Notes under the pieces: model-generated
Told to the model about the DNA's origin: nothing
Databases searched by the model: none
The model's input: the letters and a program-made list of their open reading frames with translations, nothing else
Position numbers and translations under genes: made by a program
Shown here: positions 55,379 through 64,000 of the stretch, piece after piece
How positions within the stretch are numbered: position 1 is the stretch's first letter
Layout of the letters: every line of letters begins with the position of its first letter
Source: Neisseria brasiliensis
GTDB taxonomy: Bacteria > Pseudomonadota > Gammaproteobacteria > Burkholderiales > Neisseriaceae
Length of the DNA stretch: 64,000 nt
Direction: 5' to 3'
NCBI RefSeq assembly: GCF_009671065.1
Contig: NZ_CP046027.1
Location: forward strand, 372,001-436,000

Positions 55379-56035
55379 ATGACTGACAACGCATTAACCA
55401 TTGCCCTTTCTAAAGGCCGGATTTTCGATGAAACCCTTCCCCTGCTGGCCGCTGCCGGTATCGTTCCGACCGAAAACCCTGAAGAATCACGCAAACTCAT
55501 CATCGACACCAATCATGAAAATATCCGCTTGGTGATTGTGCGCGCGAGCGATGTGCCGACTTATGTGCAATACGGCGCAGCCGACTTTGGTATTGCCGGT
55601 AAAGACGTGTTAATCGAACACGGCGGCGATGGCCTGTATCAACCGCTCGATTTGCAGATTGCCAAATGCCGCATGATGGTTGCCGTGCGCAAAGGCTTTG
55701 ATTACGAAAGCGTTTCCCAACCGGGCAGCCGCTTACGCATTGCCACCAAATATCCGAATATCGCCGCCGAGCATTTTGCCGCCAAAGGTGTGCACGTCGA
55801 CATCATCAAACTTTACGGCTCAATGGAACTTGCGCCGCTGGTCGGCTTGAGTGATGCGATTGTCGATTTGGTTTCCACCGGCGGCACGCTCAAAGCCAAC
55901 AACCTCGAAGCGGTAGAACACATCGTCGATATTTCCAGCCGCTTGGTGGTGAATAAAGCTGCATTAAAAACCAAACACACCCTGCTTGAGCCAATTATCC
56001 AAGCCTTTGCCGGCGTGGTAAACGGCGACAAATAA
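55379..56035 (+). CDS. hisG: HisG ATP phosphoribosyltransferase (short form)
   Basis: 218 residues from the ATG at 55379; the longer frame from 55310 runs through a DUS hairpin. [23 protein letters not shown] at the start and [28 protein letters not shown], then [19 protein letters not shown] (PRPP-binding). The short form lacks the regulatory domain and needs HisZ elsewhere. First step of histidine synthesis. Confidence 0.95.
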   Translation: MTDNALTIALSKGRIFDETLPLLAAAGIVPTENPEESRKLIIDTNHENIRLVIVRASDVPTYVQYGAADFGIAGKDVLIEHGGDGLYQPLDLQIAKCRMMVAVRKGFDYESVSQPGSRLRIATKYPNIAAEHFAAKGVHVDIIKLYGSMELAPLVGLSDAIVDLVSTGGTLKANNLEAVEHIVDISSRLVVNKAALKTKHTLLEPIIQAFAGVVNGDK

Positions 56036-56109
56036 TATTTTTCAGACGGCCTTATCATTTGCATAGGCCGTCTGAAACGCAATTTTTACTATGAAAATAA
56101 AGGCAAGTC

Positions 56110-57402
56110 ATGAAATTTCTCAACACCCAATCCGACAGTTTCCAAGCCGAACTCAAAGCCCTATTGGCTTTTGAAACCGCGCAAGACCCCAAAGTCGATC
56201 AAATCGTGGCCGACATCTGCGCCGATGTGCAAAAACGCGGCGATGCGGCCTTAATCGAATACACCAATAAATTTGACGGCACTTCCGCGCAAACCATCGC
56301 CGATTTGACCTTAACCCAAGATGATTTGAAAAACGCGTTTGACCGCATTCCGGCGGAAGTTCAGACGGCCTTACAGACTTCAGCCAAACGTGTGGAAAGC
56401 TACCACCAACGCCAAAAAATGGAATCGTGGCAATATACCGATGAAGACGGCACTCTGCTCGGCCAACAAATCACCCCGCTCGACCGCGTGGGCATTTATG
56501 TGCCAGGTGGCAAAGCAGCCTATCCGAGCAGCGTGATTATGAATGCCATGCCTGCGCACGTGGCCGGTGTGAAAGAAATCATCATGGTGGTGCCGACGCC
56601 GAAAGGCGAGCGCAACGACATCGTTTTGGCCGCCGCTTATGTGGCCGGCGTAACCAAAGTATTTACTGTCGGCGGCGCGCAAGCCGTGGCAGCGTTGGCT
56701 TACGGCACCGAAACCGTGCCGCAAGTCGATAAAATTACCGGCCCGGGCAATGCCTTTGTCGCCGCTGCCAAACGTCGCGTGTTCGGCGTGGTCGGCATCG
56801 ACATGGTGGCAGGGCCGTCTGAAATTTTGGTGATTGCCGATGGCTCCACGCCTGCCGATTGGGTGGCGATGGATTTGTTCAGTCAAGCCGAACACGACGA
56901 AATTGCACAAGCCATTTTAATCGGCACGTCGCAAGCGTATTTGGACGAAGTGAAAGCCGCCATGGACAAGCTGATTGAAGAAATGCCGCGCCGCGACATC
57001 ATCGAAGCCAGCTTGGGCAACCGTGGTGCCATGATTTTGGCCAAAGATTTGGACGAAGCCTGCGAGATTGCCAACTACATTGCGCCGGAGCATTTGGAAT
57101 TATCGGTTGAAAACGCCGAAGCATGGGCGCAGAAAATCCGCCATGCCGGTGCGATTTTCATGGGCAAATACACCAGCGAGAGCTTGGGCGATTATTGCGC
57201 AGGCCCGAACCACGTTTTGCCGACTAGCCGCACCGCCCGTTTCTCGTCGCCATTGGGCACATACGATTTCCAAAAACGCTCAAGCCTGATTCAAGTTTCC
57301 GAAGCCGGTGCACAAAAACTGGGACAAATCGCCAGCGTATTGGCACACGGCGAAAGCCTGACCGCCCACGCCCGTGCCGCAGAGTTCCGCTTGAAAGATT
57401 GA
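56110..57402 (+). CDS. hisD: HisD histidinol dehydrogenase
   Basis: 430 residues, full length. [58 protein letters not shown] (zinc Gln/His), [15 protein letters not shown] and [14 protein letters not shown] are conserved. It oxidises histidinol to histidine with two NAD+. A DUS lies in its coding sequence (CCGTCTGAAAT near 56816). Adjacent to hisG in a two-gene run. Confidence 0.96.
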   Translation: MKFLNTQSDSFQAELKALLAFETAQDPKVDQIVADICADVQKRGDAALIEYTNKFDGTSAQTIADLTLTQDDLKNAFDRIPAEVQTALQTSAKRVESYHQRQKMESWQYTDEDGTLLGQQITPLDRVGIYVPGGKAAYPSSVIMNAMPAHVAGVKEIIMVVPTPKGERNDIVLAAAYVAGVTKVFTVGGAQAVAALAYGTETVPQVDKITGPGNAFVAAAKRRVFGVVGIDMVAGPSEILVIADGSTPADWVAMDLFSQAEHDEIAQAILIGTSQAYLDEVKAAMDKLIEEMPRRDIIEASLGNRGAMILAKDLDEACEIANYIAPEHLELSVENAEAWAQKIRHAGAIFMGKYTSESLGDYCAGPNHVLPTSRTARFSSPLGTYDFQKRSSLIQVSEAGAQKLGQIASVLAHGESLTAHARAAEFRLKD

Positions 57403-57423
57403 TGGTGTAAATAACAAGGCCAA

Positions 57424-57607
57424 GACCTTTGTAAAACTCGTTATTTTTCATAAATCTTTAAACCGTCATTCCCGTGCAGGCGGGAATCCAGAATGTTAAA
57501 CTTCTGAAATAGTTAAATATTCCTGAAAACGATAGGTCTGGATTCCCGCCTGCACGGGAATGACGAGCGTAGTTTTCTTAGTTCAAATTGAATTTTACAA
57601 AGGTCTC
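57424..57607. repeat. Inverted dRS3 pair in a neisserial repeat element
   Basis: ATTCCCGTGCAGGCGGGAAT (57468-57487) and its reverse complement at 57542-57561, extended to 29 bp on each side. Outer arms GACCTTTGTAAAA (57424-57436) and TTTTACAAAGGTC (57595-57607) bracket them. A variant of the outer motif (TTTTGCAAAGGTCTCAGGC) recurs at 155-173. Confidence 0.88.
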
Positions 57608-57640
57608 AGGCCGCCTGAAAATGAATATTTCAGACGGCCT
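57608..57640. terminator. Imperfect DUS hairpin
   Basis: AGGCCGCCTGAAA and TTTCAGACGGCCT, 3' of the aldo/keto reductase gene. Confidence 0.65.
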
Positions 57641-57647
57641 CATCTGA

Positions 57648-58487
57648 TTATTGAATATCCAGCGGCACGCGCCATTGTGGTGCAGGATAAGCTTCATCCA
57701 AAGCCGCATATTGCTCGGGCGACAAACGGATAGCCAAGCAATCGACCAATTCCTTCATATGCGTTGTTTTGCCGGTGCGCGGAATCGATACCATATTTTG
57801 CTGCGCCAAAGTAAAACACAGCAACACTTGATACACGCTGATGTTGAGTTCAGCCGCCACTTGGCGAACTGCCGGATGATGCAGCAAATCATCCTGTAAA
57901 TCACCGGCCTGCGCCAGCGGACAATAGGCAATGGTAGAAATTGCATGGGCATCCTGCCATGGTTTCAGCGCAAACTCGATACCGCGCGAGCCCAAGTGAT
58001 AGAGCACTTCATTGGTTTCGCAATTGGTGCCGCCTACATCATGCAATTCCTGCATGTCTTCCAAATCAAAGTTTGACACGCCCCATGCTTTGATTTTGCC
58101 TTTTTGCACCATGTTTTCCATCAGCTCAACCGTTTCGGCCAAAGGTGTGGCACCGCGCCAATGGTAAAGATACATATCCAGATAATCGGTTTGCAGTTGA
58201 CGCAACGAAGCATCCAAGCTGCGCTCTAAATTTCGGCAGTTGGCATTGCTCGGCAACACTTTAGAAATCAGGTAAATGCTGTCTCGCGCAAACGGCTGAA
58301 TCGCTTCGCCGACTAGATTTTCCGAACGTCCGTTGCCATACATTTCGGCAGTATCGATAATCGACACGCCGTGTTCCAAGCCGTAACGCAATGCGGCAAT
58401 TTCTTCTTGGCGCGTGGCAGCACGGTCGCCTAAATACCATGTTCCCATGCCTAATTTACCGTGATTGAGCAGTGTACTTTTTGCCAT
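57648..58487 (-). CDS. Aldo/keto reductase
   Basis: 279 residues, TIM-barrel NADPH oxidoreductase. Catalytic tetrad: Asp in GVSIIDTAEMYGNGRSE with its Tyr, Lys in IYLISKVLPSNA and His in LDMYLYHWRG. The C-terminal NADPH site has VSIPRTGKTTHMKEL. Substrate unknown. Single gene; ATG at 58487 preceded by GGAGAGTCATC. Confidence 0.92.
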   Translation of the reverse strand: MAKSTLLNHGKLGMGTWYLGDRAATRQEEIAALRYGLEHGVSIIDTAEMYGNGRSENLVGEAIQPFARDSIYLISKVLPSNANCRNLERSLDASLRQLQTDYLDMYLYHWRGATPLAETVELMENMVQKGKIKAWGVSNFDLEDMQELHDVGGTNCETNEVLYHLGSRGIEFALKPWQDAHAISTIAYCPLAQAGDLQDDLLHHPAVRQVAAELNISVYQVLLCFTLAQQNMVSIPRTGKTTHMKELVDCLAIRLSPEQYAALDEAYPAPQWRVPLDIQ

Positions 58488-60322
<1,835 letters not shown>

Positions 60323-60324
60323 TT

Positions 60325-61557
60325 ATGGGCTTGAAACATTTTTTAGAAAAAATCGAACCGCACTTCCTGCCGGGCGGCAAACACGAAAAGTGGTACGCGC
60401 TCTATGAAGCGGCGGCAACGATTTTCTATACGCAAGGTGCGGTAACGCGCAAAGCGGCACACGTCCGCGACGCGCTCGACTCTAAGCGTATGATGATTAT
60501 GGTATGGCTGGCGCTGTTTCCGGCCATGTTCTACGGTATGTACAACGTGGGTGCGCAAGCATTTGCTGTATTAACGCCGGAATTATTGCCACAAAGCATT
60601 GCCAATGATTGGCATTATGCCTTAGCCAATGCTTTGGGCATCAACATGGCGGCCGATGCGGGCTGGTTGAGCAAAATGCTCTTCGGTGCGATTTTCTTTG
60701 TGCCGATTTACGCCACCGTATTTATCGTCGGCGGTTTCTGGGAAGTATTGTTCGCCACAATCCGCAAACACGAAATAAACGAAGGTTTCTTCGTGACTTC
60801 GATTCTGTTTGCCTTAATCGTTCCCCCTACCCTGCCGTTGTGGCAGGCCGCCTTGGGTATTACCTTTGGTGTTGTGGTGGCGAAAGAAGTATTCGGCGGT
60901 ACCGGTAAAAACTTCATGAACCCTGCACTGGCAGGCCGTGCATTCCTGTTCTTTGCTTATCCTGCCAACATCAGCGGCGATAAAGTATGGACTGCCATTG
61001 ACGGCTATTCAGGTGCAACCGCTTTGGCACAATGGGCTTCAGACGGCATGACCGGCTTAAAAAATGTTGCCACCGGTCAGCCGATTACTTGGATGGATGC
61101 TTTTATCGGGAACATGCCAGGCTCGGTTGGCGAGGTATCGACCATCGCGCTAATTATCGGCGGCTTGATGATTGTATTCGCCCGCATCGCTTCTTGGCGC
61201 ATTATCGCCGGTGTAATGATTGGTATGATTACCACTTCATTGCTGTTTAACGCCATCGGTTCCGACACCAATCCGATGTTTGCCATGCCTTGGTATTGGC
61301 ATTTGGTATTGGGCGGCTTTGCTATCGGTATGCTGTTTATGGCCACCGATCCGGTCTCTGCTTCGTTTACCAACACCGGTAAATGGTGGTATGGCGCATT
61401 AATCGGTGTGATGGCGGTGTTAATCCGCGTGGTTAACCCGGCCTATCCGGAAGGCATGATGTTGGCGATTCTGTTTGCCAACCTGTTTGCCCCGATTTTC
61501 GACTACATCGTCGCACAAGCGAACATCAAACGCAGAAAGGCGCGCACCAATGGCTAA
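60325..61557 (+). CDS. nqrB: NqrB membrane subunit
   Basis: 410 residues, about ten membrane helices. Covalent FMN site [11 protein letters not shown] (Thr) and riboflavin/quinone-site helices. [20 protein letters not shown] is conserved in NqrB/RnfD. The FMN is attached by an ApbE enzyme (a candidate is NosX in this window). Confidence 0.96.
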   Translation: MGLKHFLEKIEPHFLPGGKHEKWYALYEAAATIFYTQGAVTRKAAHVRDALDSKRMMIMVWLALFPAMFYGMYNVGAQAFAVLTPELLPQSIANDWHYALANALGINMAADAGWLSKMLFGAIFFVPIYATVFIVGGFWEVLFATIRKHEINEGFFVTSILFALIVPPTLPLWQAALGITFGVVVAKEVFGGTGKNFMNPALAGRAFLFFAYPANISGDKVWTAIDGYSGATALAQWASDGMTGLKNVATGQPITWMDAFIGNMPGSVGEVSTIALIIGGLMIVFARIASWRIIAGVMIGMITTSLLFNAIGSDTNPMFAMPWYWHLVLGGFAIGMLFMATDPVSASFTNTGKWWYGALIGVMAVLIRVVNPAYPEGMMLAILFANLFAPIFDYIVAQANIKRRKARTNG

Positions 61558-62320
61558 ATTCAATAAAGACAGCTTCGGCGGCACGCTGGCCGTCGTGATT
61601 GTGGTGAGCTTGGTTTGTTCTGTGGTGGTAGCCGGTTCTGCTGTTGGCCTCAAACCCAAACAGCTTGAACAAAAAGCCAAAGACAAACAAAGCTACATCT
61701 TAAGCGTAGCCGGTTTGCTCGATGAGAAAACCGACATCGCCAAAACCTATTCCGAAAGAATCGAACCGCGTGTTGTAGATTTGGCAACCGGTGAATATGT
61801 TGACAATCCGCCGGAAGGCTTCGATGCCCGCAGCGCGGCCAAAGACCCGCAACAAAACGTGCGCATTGCCCCTGAAGACGATTTGGCCAGCATCAAAACC
61901 CGTGCCAAACTCGCCGACGTTTATTTGGTAAAAGACGAAGGCGGCAAGGTCGAGCAAATCGTTTTGCCTATGCACGGCAATGGTTTGTGGTCAGTAATGT
62001 ATGGTTTTGTTTCTGTGAAACCAGACGGCAACACGCTCAACGGCATCACCTACTACGAGCAGGGTGAAACCCCGGGCTTGGGTGGCGAAATCGCCAATCC
62101 TTTGTGGCAGCAAAAATTTGTCGGCAAGAAACTCTACAATGAGCAAGGCAACGTTGCCATCCGTGTTGGTAAAGGCGCAGGCGCCGATCAAGAACACGGC
62201 GTAGATGGTTTATCCGGCGCCACACTGACCACCAAAGGCGTGCAAGGTACGTTCGATTACTGGTTTGGCGAAAACGGTTATAAACCTTACTTAGCCAAAC
62301 TGAAAGCAGGAGCAGAATAA
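61550..62320 (+). CDS. nqrC: NqrC flavoprotein subunit
   Basis: 256 residues from the ATG at 61550, overlapping nqrB by 8 bp. One membrane helix ([24 protein letters not shown]), then a periplasmic FMN domain with [19 protein letters not shown] and SGATLTTKG, whose Thr carries FMN. Confidence 0.95.
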   Translation: MAKFNKDSFGGTLAVVIVVSLVCSVVVAGSAVGLKPKQLEQKAKDKQSYILSVAGLLDEKTDIAKTYSERIEPRVVDLATGEYVDNPPEGFDARSAAKDPQQNVRIAPEDDLASIKTRAKLADVYLVKDEGGKVEQIVLPMHGNGLWSVMYGFVSVKPDGNTLNGITYYEQGETPGLGGEIANPLWQQKFVGKKLYNEQGNVAIRVGKGAGADQEHGVDGLSGATLTTKGVQGTFDYWFGENGYKPYLAKLKAGAE

Positions 62321-62946
62321 TGGCTGACACCAAACGTTTGAAACATTTAATGTTCTCCCCACTGGTAGACAACAACCCGATTGCATTGCAAGTATTGGGT
62401 ATTTGTTCGGCACTGGCCGTGACCACCAAATTGGAAACCGCCATCGTCATGGGTATTTCCGTAGCATTCGTAACCGGTTTCTCCAGCCTGTTTATCTCGC
62501 TGGTGCGCAATTACATCCCCAACAGCATCCGTATTATCGTACAGATGGCGATTATTGCCTCATTGGTAACCTTGGTTGACCAGGTTTTGCAGGCATTTGC
62601 TTATGAATTGTCTAAGCAATTGTCGGTATTCGTCGGTCTGATTATTACCAACTGTATCGTAATGGGCCGCGCGGAAGCATTCGCGATGAAAGAGCCGCCG
62701 CTGGAAAGCTTTGTTGACGGTTTCGGCAACGGCTTGGGCTATGGCTTGATTTTGATTATCGTAGCCAGCCTGCGTGAATTGATCGGTTCGGGTAAATTGT
62801 TCGGCATGACTATTTTCCAAACCATTCAAGACGGCGGCTGGTATCAGGCCAACGGCTTGTTCCTGCTGGCGCCAAGCGCATTCTTTATTATCGGTTTTCT
62901 GGTATGGGCCATCCGCACTTGGAAACCTGAACAGGTGGAGAAATAA
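62320..62946 (+). CDS. nqrD: NqrD membrane subunit
   Basis: 208 residues, six helices. [23 protein letters not shown] and [14 protein letters not shown], with the Cys that co-ordinates an intramembrane Fe site with NqrE. The ATG overlaps the nqrC stop by one base. Confidence 0.96.
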   Translation: MADTKRLKHLMFSPLVDNNPIALQVLGICSALAVTTKLETAIVMGISVAFVTGFSSLFISLVRNYIPNSIRIIVQMAIIASLVTLVDQVLQAFAYELSKQLSVFVGLIITNCIVMGRAEAFAMKEPPLESFVDGFGNGLGYGLILIIVASLRELIGSGKLFGMTIFQTIQDGGWYQANGLFLLAPSAFFIIGFLVWAIRTWKPEQVEK

Positions 62947-62949
62947 TCC

Positions 62950-63543
62950 ATGGAACATTATCTGAGCTTATTTGTTAAGTCCGTATTCATCGAGAATATG
63001 GCCTTGGCCTTCTTCTTAGGCATGTGTACCTTTTTGGCCGTGTCTAAAAAAGTCTCCACTGCTTTTGGTTTGGGTGTTGCGGTCATCGTGGTATTAACGA
63101 TTGCCGTACCGGTTAACCAATTGGTTTACTCGCTGCTGAAAGAAGGCGCACTGATTGACGGCGTGGATTTGACCTTTTTGAAATTTATTACCTTCATCGG
63201 CGTGATTGCCGCATTGGTACAAATTTTGGAAATGGTATTGGACAAATTCTTCCCTGCCCTCTACAACGCCCTCGGTATTTTCCTGCCGCTGATTACCGTA
63301 AACTGCGCCATCTTCGGTGGTGTGTCGTTCATGGTGCAGCGTGAATACAACTTCACCGAATCCATCGTTTACGGCTTCGGCGCAGGAACCGGCTGGATGC
63401 TGGCGATTGTGGCATTGGCCGGCATCACCGAAAAACTGAAGTATGCCGATGTACCTGACGGCTTAAAAGGTCTGGGTATTACCTTTATCACCGCCGGCCT
63501 GATGGCTTTGGCCTTTATGTCGTTCTCCGGCATTCAGTTATAA
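62950..63543 (+). CDS. nqrE: NqrE membrane subunit
   Basis: 197 residues, six helices; [21 protein letters not shown] and [20 protein letters not shown] are the NqrE signature with the paired Cys for the Fe site. Three bases separate it from nqrD. Confidence 0.96.
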   Translation: MEHYLSLFVKSVFIENMALAFFLGMCTFLAVSKKVSTAFGLGVAVIVVLTIAVPVNQLVYSLLKEGALIDGVDLTFLKFITFIGVIAALVQILEMVLDKFFPALYNALGIFLPLITVNCAIFGGVSFMVQREYNFTESIVYGFGAGTGWMLAIVALAGITEKLKYADVPDGLKGLGITFITAGLMALAFMSFSGIQL

Positions 63544-63555
63544 GGAAGACACACA

Positions 63556-64000
63556 ATGGAAATTATTTTAGGTATTGTGATGTTTACCGTCATCATTTTG
63601 ATTTTGGCGCTGATGATTCTGTTTGCCAAATCAAAATTGGTTAACGAAGGCGACATCACCATTAAAGTAAACGGCGAAAAAGAGCTAACCATGCCCGCTG
63701 GCGGCAAGCTCTTAGGCGCCTTGGCCAATGAAGGCATTTTCATTCCTTCAGCTTGCGGCGGTGGCGGTTCATGCGGCCAATGCCGTGTGGTAGTGAATAG
63801 CGGCGGCGGCGATATTTTGCCAACCGAGCTGTCTCACATCACCAAGCGTGAAGCGAAAGCAGGCTGCCGTTTGTCGTGCCAAGTCAATGTCAAAACCGAC
63901 ATGGATATTGAAGTGCCGGAAGAAGTATTCGGCGTGAAAAAATGGGAATGTACCGTCATTTCCAACGACAACAAAGCCACTTTCATTAAAGAATTGAAAC
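63556..64000 (+). CDS. nqrF: NqrF, NADH-oxidising subunit (partial, 3' end outside window)
   Basis: The first 148 codons: one membrane helix ([20 protein letters not shown]) and a 2Fe-2S ferredoxin domain with [10 protein letters not shown] and a downstream Cys ([10 protein letters not shown]). The FAD/NADH domain lies beyond the window. ATG at 63556, after AAGGAAGACACACA. Confidence 0.95.
   Translation, partial: MEIILGIVMFTVIILILALMILFAKSKLVNEGDITIKVNGEKELTMPAGGKLLGALANEGIFIPSACGGGGSCGQCRVVVNSGGGDILPTELSHITKREAKAGCRLSCQVNVKTDMDIEVPEEVFGVKKWECTVISNDNKATFIKELK

Overview
The window is chromosomal DNA of a Neisseria species. The 10-12 bp DNA uptake sequence GCCGTCTGAA (often as AGGCCGTCTGAA, the AG-DUS form) recurs throughout, frequently as inverted pairs that act as terminators. 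dRS3-type repeats (ATTCCC-N8-GGGAAT), an IS30-family element and gene orders such as ilvB-ilvH-(monooxygenase)-ilvC also fit. The AG-DUS form and a complete nos cluster suggest a commensal or animal-associated species rather than gonococcus or meningococcus. The species call is an inference.

Region 1 (1-11.1 kb) is core genome with several recent lesions. It holds a YqhA-family membrane protein, the pqiABC envelope lipid-transport operon with pqiB split by an IS200/IS605 element, a DASS anion symporter with a one-base frameshift, a two-domain cupin whose signal peptide is cut off by a stop codon, and ubiD.

Region 2 (11.1-35.1 kb) is an integrated genomic island. A 46-nt direct repeat of the 3' end of a CAT-anticodon tRNA gene marks both ends (11143-11188 and 35076-35121). 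Inside are a tyrosine integrase (with an early in-frame TGA), an excisionase-like gene, IncP-type transfer genes (TraK-, TraL-, TraM- and TrbM-like), a likely IncP-like oriT with a nic-type TATCCTG|C sequence, a YefM-YoeB toxin-antitoxin pair, a decayed MazE-like antitoxin, a possible fertility-inhibition protein and an IS30 element. The island also carries a run of small DUS-spaced genes and a two-partner-secretion/contact-inhibition locus: tpsB broken by a second identical IS605 copy, a 1925-residue TpsA with a C-terminal toxin, an overlapping candidate immunity gene, an orphan toxin module and a TpsA fragment. An IS481 element and a truncated VirB1-like lytic transglycosylase close it. No relaxase, TraJ or mating-pair genes are visible, so the island looks mobilisable in trans at most.

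Region 3 (35.2-47.5 kb) holds a CaCA antiporter, an NSS-family symporter and the complete nitrous-oxide reduction operon nosR-Z-D-F-Y-L-X (ApbE-like) on the minus strand, behind a well-formed FNR-type promoter.

Region 4 (47.7-64 kb) holds a second IS30 copy, ilvC / monooxygenase / ilvH / ilvB, a dispersin-like GH20 lipoprotein, tRNA-Leu(CAA), a SCO1-family lipoprotein, hisG-hisD, a dRS3 pair, an aldo/keto reductase and the nqrABCDE(F) sodium-pumping NADH:quinone reductase operon, cut by the window end. NosX (ApbE family) could flavinylate both NosR and NqrB/NqrC, linking the two respiratory systems.
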